Assembly: GCA_038030265.1 (NCBI GenBank)
Contig: CM075941.1
Span: 20,274,001 to 20,338,000, forward strand
DNA: 64,000 nucleotides
Reading direction: 5' to 3'
DNA from: Corythucha ciliata
Taxonomy: Eukaryota > Arthropoda > Insecta > Hemiptera > Tingidae
The position numbers were made by a program, and so were the translations under genes. Below are positions 22,201 through 37,200 of the stretch, piece by piece (position 1 is the stretch's first letter; every line of letters begins with the position of its first letter). The notes under the pieces were generated by a model. That model was not told the DNA's origin and did no database searches. It saw only the letters and a program-made list of their open reading frames with translations.

Positions 22201-25200
22201 ATAATGAGGGACCAAACTTCACATATGAAGCTTCCCCTCCCACGGTTCCTCCCTTGGAATTTCTTTGTAGATGAAGCAAAAAATAAATGAAAATCCAAAA
22301 TAAATGGCTGGATTTTTTTTTAAAAGCGATATAATTTGGCAGAGTTGTTCCTTAGACCTTATGCACCGTTTTAAGGCCCAGTTAATTGACATGTACCACG
22401 TGAAGCCCCGTGTATTCAGTACAGACAGCGCTCGGCGCAGTGACGGCCGAGTTTATTATGTGAATCAGTGAGAAACGCCCAGTAAACTTCATGAGGGAGG
22501 AAGGAAGGGCTTTCCTGCTGCACGGGACAATAACGCTCACGAGCATTTCTCAGATAGGTTGGACAATAAAGCTGAAGTTTAAGTGTTCCCTGTCATGTAT
22601 AAAAATAGAAGTAATTCAGTATTTTAGTATTAATGGTGACCTTCGACCAGAATCCCGGCCTCGAACCTAGCCGTATTCAATCACTGTCGATATCGAGGAA
22701 TTTGTTTGCCTCATCTGGGGCCTAAGTACAAACTTGTGCGAAAATGCCGCTAGACGTGATTGCTTTGGCGGGATAATATTATTTCTTATTCGGCGTCCTT
22801 GGATCCCGCATGCGGCTTTTTCCCCGACCGTTCATACTAAGGCCCCTGGTCGCATACTCAGGATGGAGTAGGGCGATTCACTCCCTCACCATACGAGCGT
22901 ATTGGTCGATGTGCGGTTTTGTTGTACAAACACCACCGAGAACCCTTAATACGAAGCCAAGTGTTTCGGGGTGCTTATATTATTGTTAATTGGAATGGTG
23001 GCTGATGAGTGTCACGAAAACTCATTGTTTTACGAGAAAATTGCTGAACTTAGCTCTATCTTAAAAGAATTTCTAAAAGTTTCACAACTGAGATGATACC
23101 CTGCACCTGCAGCAGTTTTCTTTGCTCCAACCATTACACTTAGGGGCCCTGCAATCACTTCTTTCACAGGAACATTTTCCTGCAGGCAATAATGCGTAGT
23201 TCTCCCGATTTAAAAAGTGGCCCCCGAAATGTAGATAATTTTGTTTTATTGGAAAAAGTCCCACCTGTCAATTTTTTAAAAATGTGTCATCCCATGACGT
23301 CATGGCACAAACAATAATAATTGGTTGAAAATTAAGAGCATACCTCTTTAGTCTATTTACCTTGCACTAAAACCCTATTTTTGCCGGTCTGACTGACTAG
23401 AAATTATTTTCGTTGATTTCATGCTCTAGAAACCTTTTCGCTGATTTTTACTTTTTAAGGGGTCCATAGACGTACACAATATTATTGCACAAACTAGTTT
23501 GCGCAATATTTTGTTTCCAGATGTTTACAGAATAAAAATGAGTTGTACATTATATTGTGCAACCCATCAATACAACCCACAAAAGTTCAATTTTATTGTA
23601 CAACCCCTAATTTGCGCAACTTTGATTGTGCATGTATGGGCCGATTTAGGCTTGCCGTAAACCCAAATTTACCCGTAAAGCCCAATATCGTATCGGTTGG
23701 CTCGTTGAAATGATCAATTTCACAGCAGAAAAAACTGTTTTTTTCAAATTCAAACGCCCGTAAAAAGCCAAAGCTCCGTGAAAATCTCAATTTCGTGTGA
23801 CCTTCTTCAGTACCAGACATCATGCGATCTTCTCAGAAAATGCTATATTCGCCGGTAGAACGCTTGTGTTGAAGACATAGACTTGACAGTTTACAGGCCT
23901 GCAAGTTCCTGAAAAGGAGCCGCCATTCGTCTGTACGCAGTGGCGATGGAAGTCAGCCGGCATTGGGGAGCAAGAATCTGAGCAGTTCAGATTTAACGCC
24001 CCCTCCCCCCCTAGAAAATACCATTTTGCGAATCAATTATGCCTACATGTGCAAAAATACAATTCTTGATGCAAAAATTCCAAATCCATAACCAAATTTT
24101 ACAGCCTCTTCATGAAATTCTCTTGTTTCCGGGTTAATTTTCCTGGGTAATCTGAGTCCTAGACACAGTTTTAGTAGATAAATGACGTGTTACAAGCTAA
24201 ATCGGCTACATTGGCCATAAAATGGCGTATTCACACAATTCAGAGCAGAAACTAGTGTGAAAGAGCAAGGGTATGCCGTGAACAGAAGCGTACCGATGTA
24301 AGGGTGAGGGGGTCGGACCGCCCAGGGCCACCTATGAGAGAGGACCCCCGAAAAGTTTAAATATGGAAAAATGATGATTTTTAGGTTCACGTTCATAGAT
24401 TTAGGTCCGAGAAAAGGAGTTTTGGTATACGATTGGACGGTGACTTGGGTCCTTTCGACGATTTTCAGCCCATCCGACTTGGAGAATAGAACGTTACTGG
24501 TCATCAGCAAACAGTGTGGCTAAATATTCAATCGAGCCCACGAAAGCGCAATTCTGACGGCTAAAATTGAGAAAATTTGTGCCATTCTGGAATCAAATTT
24601 GCGGCTCAAATAGAGAAAATACGCTGATTCCCAAGTTTCTTTAGGTTCTTAAGCAGATAAAATTGAGAAGGCACTCTAACGTGCTGATGTTGGGGGGAGA
24701 AGGCGGCAAAAAATTTGGAAAAAGTGCTAATATTCGTGGCTAAAACTGCAAAAAAAGCGCTCATTCCTCGTTTTCGATGCAAATTTTAGACCATAATTTA
24801 GAAAAAATAGCTGATTTTCGGTGTATAGTGCCAATTTTACGGCTAAAATGTACCAAAAAACCGCTAATGTGCTGTTTATGGGCCAAGCCCGCGGCTAAAA
24901 TTGAGAAAAATCGCCTAATCCGTCGATGAAATTGAGTATAAGCGCTAATTCGCAAGTAGTAGAAAAAACTTTAATTTGCGGATAAAAAATAAATTGTATG
25001 CATTACTGATGAACGCCAAAAACGGGAACATGGAAGTATCGTGTGGTCCTCCACACAATCCCTGAATCATCAATCACGCAGTCTTCATTCCTCAAACACC
25101 AAAATGTCCATAACCCTAAATCCAAAAAAATTCTTCGTCGCCCACACCGAGTAACCTTCAATTACCGACCCTTATCCATCAGCGACTACAACCATCAATC

Positions 25201-28200
25201 GTCACTCAATTTTCAATCCTCATTCAATCATTCGTCTTCGTTCTTTCATACAAAAAATCACAAAAAAAATGTTACAAAATAGTCCAAAGTAAAGCACAAT
25301 GAGTATACTTGGTCGAAAAAGGGCGATTTTAGGACCTTCGACCATTTTAGAACAACAATGTCGATAGGCTGTAGCCCGTTCAATATTTGTCGTGGAAAAC
25401 TACTTTACATACAAAAGTTGTAGGAAATTTAATGCTCAACATGTTTTGTGAGTGAAGATTTTCCTCTAAAGTAACTCATTTTCGGGATATTTAGAATAAA
25501 CTAAAGAATAGCTTAAAAAATTCGGTTTTTGGGTTGCCAAAAAATTGTACGAGCTTTTCAGAGTTAGCATTTTTTTTTTTTTTTTTCGAACACTTCTGAA
25601 CTACATATACAAGATGGCAAAAAATGCCCGTAGGTAACATGGAAGTGAAAGGGGTTTGTTTTCGGCAACGTTGTAGCCAATTCGCATGGAAATTGAACTA
25701 GAAATCTTAACAAAATAGTTAAAAAATTCCAGGACCAATTGTTTCGAAGTTAATACCGAAAATATTATTCCGCTGGGGGGAAAACATGCCTGGGAAATGA
25801 TTTACCTTCAAAACAAAGGTCATATTCGCGTTTTTCATGCCAAGAAACAACTAGATTTAGATTTAGATTTATATGTAATTCTGTGGCAAATAATTTTTGA
25901 CGTAGTCACGCCAAATCCTTCTCCTCCCACAATTTTCGCTTAATCTCAGTTTTTCGGGTACAAATATTTGCAATTAAGATAGAAAGGGGCTCTAGAGGCC
26001 CTTTTTTGCATTTCGACCGTCATTTTTTGCTACTGGTCCTTTTGCGCTAAAAACGACGATTTTGGCCACTAAAAAAGTTGAATTTTTTCGGCAATATTGT
26101 GGTTAATTCGCAAGGAAATTTCACGAGGAATCCGAAAAAAATATCCAAAAAATTCTGGAATCACTTGTTCTGAAGTTATATCCAAAAACGACATTTCGGT
26201 ACGGGGAGAACATGTCCGATAAATGATTTTTTCTCAAAACAAAGGCCAGATTTGTGCTTCTCATATTAAGAAAGCGACAGCCGACAGATCGACGGCATGC
26301 TTTTTTTTTCAACTTTTCTGAGGTTGTACATTATGAATGTGATGTCAGCTCGGACTCGATTTTTTTCACGAACACCACACTTATATTCCCGTAGGGAACA
26401 TGGAAGTAAAATGAAATGAAATGGCTAATGTGGAGCTAAAATGTAGAACAAACGCCTTACTCACGGCTAATATTGAAAACATCACTTATTAGCGCGGCTA
26501 AAAATAAGGAAAACTCTAAATTTCAGTCCAAATCAGGAAAACCCAGGCTAACTCGTGGCTACAAATTGAGCAAAGCGCCAATTTGTAGCAAAAATTGATA
26601 AAAATCGCTAATTCATGGAGTAGGGCCCGCTTTATCCATCGTTGATTAAAGACCTGACTAAGGCCCATATGCCAAGTCGTTCCTCGAATTTTCCTCAACC
26701 TCAAAGCTCCCTCACAAACTGGAAAAATTATTAAATAACATGTGATTCTACAGTTTGAGAGGAAGGTTGGAGTTGAGGAAATTTCGAGGAACGAATTGGC
26801 ATACGGGACTAAAAACTTCATTGTTTCATGGTTTCATGATCAAATATGTCCTCATGGTTCGCAGATGATTTGTCTAAATCATTTCTTTAAATTTCTTAAT
26901 TGACAATTGATAAAGCAGGCCTAAAAATGATAATTTCACACTCAAATTCAGAAAAATGGTAATTAATAATGGGAAAATTGAGAAAAAGCGCTAATTCGCG
27001 GATAAAACGGACAAAAACCTGAGACAAAATGGCCATTGAGCACATTAAAATATAATTTTCGAGAGGGTTAGCGGTTAGCCTTTCAATGCCCAAATTTCGT
27101 GGATTTGGATCCCAAAGAATCAAATTTCTCGGGGTTTAATCACCCAAAAAGACCAACCAGGAGGACGAAACAGTTGATTCCAGAGTCACATTCCTCTTTT
27201 GTATGGTCTTGACTGGAATTGTCTTGATTAGATGGCTAGAATTGACAGTTTTCACCCCCCTCCAGATTTGTCCCTTTTAAAAATCAATTTTGAAGGATGG
27301 ATTCCCTCAGAATCCAAATTTTCGGGGTTGATTCTTAAAAAAGTAATATTTCACGACGTTCAAGATAGCAATTTCACACGTTTTTGGCCTTCATAGAAGT
27401 AATTTCGCGGATTCGGCACTAAGTGAACCCAGCTCTGCCTGCATATCTGGCTGGAGCGGAAGGAGGCAAATTCAACACGAAGCCATTTTTTTCTCGATTC
27501 CTCAAACATCGGATTGGGGGGCGCTGCTCCCTGAACCAGACCATTGGAGCAGCATTCGCTGATCCTGGACCCCACTTCCGCCGCCACTGTCTGTACGACA
27601 GAAGTGTCCAGTTTGGGGGACAAAATTGCCGCAGTTTACGTACCAGGACGACGAGTTAAGTCAAGGGTTCTGCGTTGATAAATTACCGATCTTTTTCTGG
27701 GGACTCATCACCGAATATAAGCCTGCAATAGTCATTGTGATTCATCCGACTTGTACTCACGAGAAGCTGGCTACGCCCCTGTCATGAACCAGGTATTTTC
27801 CCGCCTTTAGCCAAGAATTATCGTTTTTTCTAAATTTTATTCGCTGTAGCAGCTTTCTCAATTTTATCCGTCAAATGGAGTTTTCTCAACTGTATCTGTC
27901 AATGAGCGTTTTTTCTCAATAAGCGCTTTTCACACATGTTAGTCGACAATATGATATTTTTCGATTTTAGCCACCAATTAGCAATTTCTTTGTTTTAGAC
28001 ATGAATTAGCAATTTATTTCAGCCACTAAGTGGCCTTTGGAAACCGTGAATTTTCTCTATTTTGACTGTGAATGAGCAGTTCGTCTTAATGCTAGCCACG
28101 AATTAGCACTTAGGGCCGTATTCAGAAACCCACCTTTACAAAGCCTTAACTAAAGGAGTTGAAAAATGTGATGGTTTATAAAAATATGTCATCTGTTTTG

Positions 28201-31200
28201 AAGCGCTTAAAGGAGATGTAAAGGTTAAGGTTGGTTTCTGAATACGGCCCTTAGTCTCGTTTATAGTCGTGAAGTTGCCCCCAGATACAGCGAATGTCCG
28301 ATTTTTCCATTTTAGCCATGATTGAGCGCTATTTATGATACCTTTGTTCCCATATTGGGAAAAATAAATCTGAACAATCCTCCCCCGGCCCGTCGGGCCC
28401 CCGCCTAAAGACGGCACTGATTATGGTGGTCAGATCTTTCTGCGGTTTCAACTTTCTGTGGTTAAACGATTTTGAGGTCAGACCTCTTGAGCTTTAGAGC
28501 TTTTGAGGTTAGACTATTTTGTGGTTAGAGCTTTTTTGGTTAGATAGAGCATTTTGAGGTTAGATCTTCTTGTGGTTAGTGTTGTGTTGTTCGAGCTCAA
28601 GCGAGTGCCCTCTATGCTCTACGACATCTCAAGTTGAGTGTCCCATTTTTTTCTTTTTTGTCCCGGCAGATTTTGGACTTTGAAAATATTGTCTAATTTC
28701 GAGTAGGTAACTCTAATGATCGAGCGGATTTTTATTTGGGGCGTTTTTGAGGGCTACGGGGCGGTTGATTTGACTCAGAATAAAACCGATTTCACGCGTT
28801 TGGCTATTTAAAAAACGAACATTGTGGGGATTGGTAGTTGAAAAAAAAAACTAATCCGCTGTGTTTATTAGTCGTTGAAAAAGCCAATTTCTTGGGTTTG
28901 GCGCTTAAAAACACACAATACGCGCTGGCTTGGTTTTATGGGGGTGTTATAATGGCAGTCACCGTTCTCCCCAAAGAAATGGAGGGGGGTGAAGCAGAAG
29001 GGAAAGTAAAGGGCTACAAATGTGAGGGAAAACTAAAGATGATGGGAAAGTTGGAAAAGAGCTTAATTTGGTTTTGATAAAGCGAAAACATCCGAAATTG
29101 GGGCTTGGAGGAACAAAATCTGCGACATTTGGTTGTGGAAGAGCGAAAATCCTAAATGAAAATGTGATATGAGAGAGCCGACATGACGACATTTGGTTTT
29201 CACTCGAGTCGAATTAGTTTTTCAAATCAACCAAAATTATTGAAAGGGTTGAAGCCATGAAATTTGATTTCACGTGATGCATAAATCCCAAAAATGGGAT
29301 TTGAAGGATTCATGGAGTCAAATCCATTAAACTTGGTTTTGAAAGAACGAATGTGTCCAAAATTGGGCTTTCACGGAATCAAACTAGCGAAATTTTCCTT
29401 TCAAAAGAGCAAATCCCACGAAATTATTGGTTTAAAATTTAGCAAAACTGGCTCAAATTGAGAGTTGAACGAGACGAATCTAAGAGGAACTGGAGTTTAT
29501 GCCAAAATAACAAAATTTATGGCTGAATACACACATCCGTGAATTTTGTCTTTTGAAGTGGAAAAAGTAGTTTTTCGCTTTGGCCAAACCTGCAAAAAGG
29601 ATTTTAGAAAGTGGTAAAGGCACGAAATTAGGTTTTTAAATTAGGCAAAATACGCGAAATTGGTGTTTGGTGTTTAAAACATGGCATAAATTTGTGACAT
29701 TCGGGTTTAAGGAACCAAATCCACAACATTTGGTTAAGAAAGAGCGAATGTCCGCGGTGAAATTGTGGTTTCGAAAGGGCCAAAGTCATGACATTTAGTT
29801 TTCATAAGAGCCGAATTACTTTTTCGTAACAACCCAAATTATTGTTAGAGCTAAAGCCGCACACATATGTATAAAGACCTCAGACCTGAAATAAAAGATC
29901 CAGTTTTTGGGGACCAGAAGACAAGAACCTATCGTCTATTGTTTTTTATACGAAAATTAAGAAATTATTAGGCGAATGGAATAAGTGGGGGGGGGGGGAA
30001 TTTCATCACGACACCTGTCGGGCAGGCATATAAAACCGCCGCTGATTTCCGGGAATGGCTGTCTCAAAAAACAAATTACGCGGGGCTTACTCACAAACAA
30101 TGTCAGTGGGCTTTCGCATGAAGAACCCAATTTCACGGGGTTTAGTCGTTAACGCTCTCCCCCCTCTTCAATCACTGCTTCCCAACCCGTTGCACATTCT
30201 GTCATTGAAAAAAAAAAAAGAAGAGAAATTCGTGGCTTTGGCTTTTCGTAAATTTAGCTCTTGAAAAAAAAAACTTTCTGAGGATTTGCAGACCAAGAGG
30301 AATACAACCAATATTGCATCCAACCCCATTTTTTCGGGTTCACCTCTTTAATAAATCAATTTTGTGGGTTTGGATCCCTCAACCCCCGATTTTGTGGGTT
30401 TGGCACGCTGAATCCCCGATTCTGTCCCTTTTACATCTCCGCAATCCTCACCGAAACACAGGAAAATTACTCGAACATTGGACGAGAAGGCCTTGGTGCT
30501 GTGACAAGCTGAGAAAGAGTTCATTAGTCGATGTTATCCCCTAAATCAAGCTTCTTGACCACGAAACTGGACATATATTTTCCGTGAAATTTTCCTTCAG
30601 AAACATAATTTTTTTCTCAGCAAAAATGGTAATTTTTCGTCGGAAAATCGAGAGGAACCTCTCCGTATTTCTCCTCGAAACTGACAATTTATTTTACCCT
30701 GGGGGACCTAAATATTCAACTAACTGCGGAACTATAGCACAGAATATTATGTATAATAGGCAATCCAACCTTGAAACTGACTGGTTTGTATGTCTGAAAC
30801 TGACAGTTTAACGACAAAATTTTACTGTCGATGAAAGAACTCGTAATTTAGCCAAAAAAATGACGAATCCAGCTATAAAAAAGTAAATTTCCTTCAATAG
30901 GTACCTCAGAGAACTTTGCTGTTTAGATGAAAGCCGAGTGAGATTTTTGAGAGGCTTAGGATGCACAAGGATCCTCGAGAGTGCAATATGTATAGTACAT
31001 ATATGAAAGGAGCATTCCAAACAAGGTTTTTAAGCCGGTTTATTAATTTTTAGCCTCCCTTTCAATTCTATTCATATTCGGTGTCATAGCACCCTCTATA
31101 ATCTTTCAAATATTAACTTGCCCCATGCCCCCATCCGAAGGAAGAACTGTGGAAGGGAATTGAATTCGACTAAACTATACAGCTCTGACTTGAAGGAGGA

Positions 31201-34200
31201 AAGGCACTGCTAAGATTATTTCTGACTTTGTGTATTGACTGCATTTGGAACGTTACTGGACGGCGCGGTCGAGTCGTGTGTTGCACATATTATGGCTCTG
31301 GTCAGATGGTAGTCATGGCCTAGCTGTGGCCTGGCTCGCCTTGTCAAATTGCATTGCGACTGGCGAGAGGCCGAAATTAGCTATTCAGCTGTAAAACTGT
31401 TAATTGAGCACGAAAATTGGATTTTCCAGTTCGAAAGCTACTAACTTTGTCCCACACCGCCACCCATTCCCGGTCATATGACGACGGAACTTGAAACGAG
31501 ACACCCTAAATCCGATTTATTAGCCAGGCATATCAACCTCCGAGTGTTAACAGCGAAAGGCTTCGCGTAGCTATAATTTTATAGCGTGAGCATTGCACCG
31601 TGAAGTATTGCGTGAATAATCAGTGGAAAGATGGGGGGGGGGGGATTCGCTGATTTAAGGTGAGAGCGTAAGGCGGAGAGAGCATTCTGTTCGGTGGAGG
31701 GGACGAAGGACCAGTTTATCGATTTTAGGGCGCGAATAGCCCAAGTTACACCACCTGCACAACATGAATGGACAGTTTCATGATTTTGGCGTGAATAGCA
31801 AGTTTGCCTCTTTTTAGGGCGCAAATCGTCAGTTTAGCCATTTTCAAGCCGCGAACGGTCTTTTCAGCCATTTCTGAGCGCGAGTAGCTCGTTAAGCGAA
31901 GCCAAAGCGCGAATGCGGTCACTATCACATTGGCGCATTCGGTCGCTTTTGCCATTTTCAGGGCAGGAATTGTCATAAGTATTTTAAAGGTGCCAATCGT
32001 CAGGCTTGAATAGTCATAGATTGACTATTTTGAGCGCCCAAATAGTCATTTTAGCCATTTCGAGTGGTCTGTTTTGCCAGGGCGCGAATAGCTCGTCAAT
32101 TTGGCGCGAGAATGGTCGATTTTGCCATTTTGAGGGCAGGAATAATCTGCTAAGGCAGATTGGCTGTTTAGCCATTTTAATGGCGCGCGGAGTCCCGTTT
32201 GACCATTTTTAGAGCTGGAATTAAAAGTTGACTAAGTTCGGCGCACGAATAGTCGCAGTTTAGCCATTTTCAAGTCGCGATTCGTTAGTTTTGCCATGTT
32301 GGGGCGCGAACAGTTAGTTTAGCATTTTTTTTTTAGCAAATCCTGAATCCTGTCATCCCGTCTGACGTATAGTCAGTTACTACCGTCTGATTAGGTCCAG
32401 TGGCGTATGCAGGGGGAGGGGTACAGACGGGCGCAATGAATGAAAAGCGTGTCTTGTTTTCAAGATTCCCGACACGGGGAAAAATGACTTCGATCATATT
32501 TCGATTTTCGATAAGACAAACCGTTGAAAAGGTTCTCTCATAGTGGTATGCCACCGTTTTTAGCCATCCTTGTGCAAGATTCAGAGCTATAACCATTGGC
32601 TCTGTCAAAAACCAAAGTTCGCGGACTTTCGCTCATTCGAAACGAAATGTCGCAGATTTGGTTTCTTCAAAATAACCCGATTTCACGGATTTTAGGTGTT
32701 TCAAACCCCAATTTCGCGTATTCTCACTCTTTCATTGGTTTAGCTAACTTCATCAATAATTAATTTGGCTTTTTTGAAAACTAAATTTCGTGAATTTGAC
32801 TCCTTCAAAACCATTGGGCTTTTTGATGCATCAGAAAACCAAATTTTGTGGCCTTGGCTCCTTCTAAACTCAGTTTCACAGGTTTGGTTAATTGGGAAAT
32901 CTAATAATTTGGTTTTTGAATGGGCCAAAGCCGATATGTTGGGGACTGAAAGTGCCACCTTCAGAAAACTGTCAATCACGATCATGGGTCCAGCGAGTGC
33001 AGAGTGGTTGCCGTCTGCGGGACAATTCGTGCGGTCCCTCAAAACGTGCGTAAAGTGGCCAAAAGCTCGGTGGCCGGTATGTTCACCGGCCAAAATGCAC
33101 CTAAAGAACCTTCAGTGCCCCTTAACTAGCCTTTAAAAGCTGTCGTTGGTTTCGGCATATTTTATCTGTTCCCATAATTAAGCACTCAGATCCCGAAGAC
33201 GCTGTAGGAATAACACACCATACGAAGAAAGAGTCTCGCCCCAAGGATTTCCGTAGTGTAAAAGGAAACATAAGAGAATATCGATTAAATGACTTTATAC
33301 CAGAAGGCGTTGAGTAATGATTGCGGAGGGGAGTGTGGGTTAAAAAAAGGGAAGAAAAGACTCAAGTTATTAATGTCGAAATGCGCTTTTCATTACAGGT
33401 ATATGTATTAAAAACACCCCAAAAGGAATGTTGGGTGACAGCTTTCTTTCTGACGAGCCGGGTTTTTTCCTTGCTGTAAAAAAAGTATTGCGTAGGGTCA
33501 TGGGCTGGGTGCTTGAGGGAGTTGCGAAGGGAAGTTGATTTGGAGAAACAATGGAGGAAATCCCAAAGGGAGGGACTTTACCAGTTTCCATGCTAAAGAA
33601 CCTGTGAACGAATCCAAGTTTTACGTAATTACGTTTTGTTTTCACGTAGAAGGTCTTCAAAGGTAAAATATAATTAAATTGGGATTAGTGTTTCGAGAGG
33701 TAGGTTCATCCGATTTAGTTCATTAGTTCCTTTTTGTGCTAAATCGAATATTTTCACTTCTGCTGCTCGGTCAGCAACTATTTTTTTAAATTATTATTTA
33801 ATTATTAAAACCCACAAAAAAGTGTTCATTCCGCAGGATATTCCACATTTTTTGTGCCGCTCCCAGTTGACGGCACCTCCCCCCCTCCTGGCCACCACAC
33901 CGTCGAAAACATCCCTTGAGGCATCGATTGAAGCAAGCGCGTTCATCGCACGGGCGGCTGTTAAAAGGGGTGGTTTTCTTCAATCCTCCCACCCCCGGGC
34001 GGTGTGTACTGTGCGTGAAAGTCGAAACACCCCCGACAAAGCTGAGCCTCTTTTTTCCTCTCGATGTGAATGGTGCAGATGTTTTCGTCTTGACGTGTGT
34101 TTATTTTGCAAGAAGGAGTGTTCGATAAATTTCTTTGGGATTGAAGAATTAATTTTGCGCTTTTGTTGGAATTAATTTTTATTTTGCGAGTTATTCCTAC

Positions 34201-37200
34201 GGTGCCCCCTGAGGACATTTTCTTGAGCAAAGGTATGAAGCTTTACCTCAGTACATGAATATTCATTATCCCTATGATTCTTGTTGTTTCTCAAACTCAT
34301 GTTTTATTAATTGTTCGCTAATTGTGATGGTTAGCCGGGTTATCATTATTTAATATCCTTGCACTTTGAATCCGAATGACCGCTAATGCCCCCCAGCTTT
34401 GGTCGAAGTAAAGAGCCCAAGATTTTGTTGACTGAATTTCAGTTCGGATTGTGGCGTCACCCTCTTTTATATTTTAATTTTGACCCTCGTAAATCCTTTT
34501 TGTATCCTGTTTTTCTTGTTTAGAGGAAAACACGTTAATCCTTCCTCCCACTCCTCTTCATCTTCACACTTTCGACGACCCCCTCAACCACCCTCAGACA
34601 TCACAATCGCCCTTGTCTTGTTCTTTTCAAAGAAAGAAGTAAATGTTTGTGTTTAACGGTCTGCGGGCGGGCCCCGCGGGGGTTCCGCACTTACGTATTC
34701 AAATTCAATTTGTACGGTACCTCTTTTCTAGTTGATTAGATTCTGTATAGTTAATGGACTGGAAAAATAACTACTGTTCGTCTATGGCGGGGTAATAGCG
34801 GTGAGACTTTTTTTATGCAAGGAGAACACACTCAGGGTTCAAATTTGCAGTTATTTGGGACGAAAATTGACGAATAAATCAATTTCCTTGGAAAACGGAC
34901 GGTTTTAAGGGTCATTTGTCCAATTTCCTGGCAGGTAAGGCTGTTTTGAGTAGCAGGTGGGTAGAAATTAGCATTCCCTCAAGTGGTTTTATTTAACAAG
35001 CAAGGGAGGGGGCGATTGCTCCTGTCACCCTGCGGTTCCTGGCTCTCTATAAGGTTGTTTATCGTTATTACAGCATGCATTTTTGCTCGTTATGACACGT
35101 ATTCACGAGCCCAGAAATTTTAGACGTCAAATTGCTTCCAGAAAAGCAAGTCAAGGTTTTTTCTCTACTTCAACGGCGATTTGGCCTGTACAGAAACCGC
35201 GAATTGACGTTTTTTACTAGATTTTAGCTGCAAATGGCTATTCTCAAACGACTATTTTTCAACTTATAGGCTGCGAATGAGAGGGACTTCTCAATTTAGC
35301 CGTACATTTGCCTCAAGAACAACATATTTAGCGCTATTTATCATTTTTAGCCTGGAAGTTGCATCCAGAAACCGTGAATTGACGATTTCTCCTCAATTTC
35401 AGCCCTTTATAGAATTTTTCAATTTCGCCCGCGTGCGGACCTAAAGAAAAAAGCTCTTTTTACTTCCATATATGTTCCTGTAGGGTAAAAAAACGTATGG
35501 TGTTCGTGAAAAAAAAAAAAAAAAATCGAGTCCGAGCTGAATTCATATTCCTGGTCAAGGTATACACAGCGTCGGAAAGGTTGAAAAAAAAGGTTTCCGG
35601 CAAACAGTCGGTCTGTCGCGTTTCTAGACGAGAACTTGCCTACAGAAGCCGTGAATTAGCACTTTTCCCAATTTCAGCAATGAAGTTGGTTGCAGTATAG
35701 CCAATTAGCCAGGGGCATAGGTACGGGGGGGGGTATGGGGGATAGATCCCCCCCCTCCCAGAGCCACAAGTATGCGAACGAAGGAGCACTAGTACAATAA
35801 CAAAGAGCCCCATAAAATCTCCTTGAGCGTTTCACGTTGAAGTTAGGTTTAGCAGATATTCTGCACTTGAAGCAACCCGAAAAGGTCCGAGTACGTCCAG
35901 CTTTTTCCTTGGACTTCAGACCCAACGCAGTAGTGTACCGAGGTACGGGGGGGGGGGGTTCGCCCTGGACCTTCTATCAGGCATAAATCGGTAATACTCG
36001 TGGCTATAGCTGCTGAAAAGCGCTGATTCGTGGTCTCGCGATGCAACTTCCAGACTAAAATTAAGAAAAAAATCCCTGATTCGCGGTACATGGAGGCCAT
36101 TCTACGAATAAATTGTGGAAATCAACGTAAAAGTGTTGTTTTTGGGCAAACCCCGCGTTTAAAGTTGAGAAAACGCGCTATAATATTGACAAATAAAAGA
36201 CGCTTTCAGGTTAAAGTTGGACAAGAATGGCAAATTCACAACTAAAATGGCGTAAAATCGCCCATTCGCGTATGAAAAAGGGAATAGGATGCTGAATGGC
36301 CGCAAAATTAGTACAAAACGCTATTTCACAGTTGAAATTGGGAAAAATCACTATTTTGCAATTTGCAGATATAAAGTTATGGAAAAACGTTAATTCGCGG
36401 ATACAAAATGAAAAAAATCACTAATTTGCGGCAAAAATGGAAAAAATCGCCAATTAGCGCAGCTAAAATTAAGAAAAACGTTAATTTTCAGTTCAAATTG
36501 GGGAAAAGTGCTAATTCTCACAGTTAAAAATGGAAAAAATTGCTAATTATCAGCTTAATTCTTGGCAAAAATTGACAAAACTCGGTAGGCAATGCGAATT
36601 GGGTTGGAGACGCTGCCACGCTGCTAAAATTTAGAAAAAGCGAAAATTCGCAGCTAAAATTGAGAAACATCACTAATTCTCGAATTAGTCGTCCATTAAA
36701 TTTATAATTCAATAATGATGATTTTTTGACAGAAATGGGTGGATAGATGTAAATTTTTTAGTTTGAAAAAAAAAAAAAAAAAATACATTTATAATTTAAA
36801 TTCGCACCTTCTGAAGGCATTTTTGTGGTTAAAATTAAGAAAAATGGCAAATTCATGCATGGCTGTAGTATAATGTTGAAAAATACGCTAATTCATGACT
36901 AGAACTGAAAAGAAGCAATAATCTATACCTATAAAAGTTATATAGTTTTGCTAATGCGATGGTGAAATGTGAAAAACCGCTAATTTGCGGGTAATATTTA
37001 GAAAATAAAACAATCAGCCTGGTCAAAATTAAGAGAAAGGTTAATTTTAAGCCTAAAAGTTGAGAAAATTGCTAATTCGCGGTTAAAATTGGAAAAAATC
37101 GCCAATTTACAGCTAAAATTGCGCCAAATGCCAATTTGTGACTGAAATTGAGAAAATTCGCTAATTCAAAGGTTTGAAACGCTACGACGCGTCGCCGCTA

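Noticed and set aside
33822..34175. Cys-rich ORF (CEWCRCFRLDVCLFCKKEC) as a zinc-finger exon
   Set aside because: Cysteine spacing does not fit a known finger, and two other frames are also open in this GC-rich patch.
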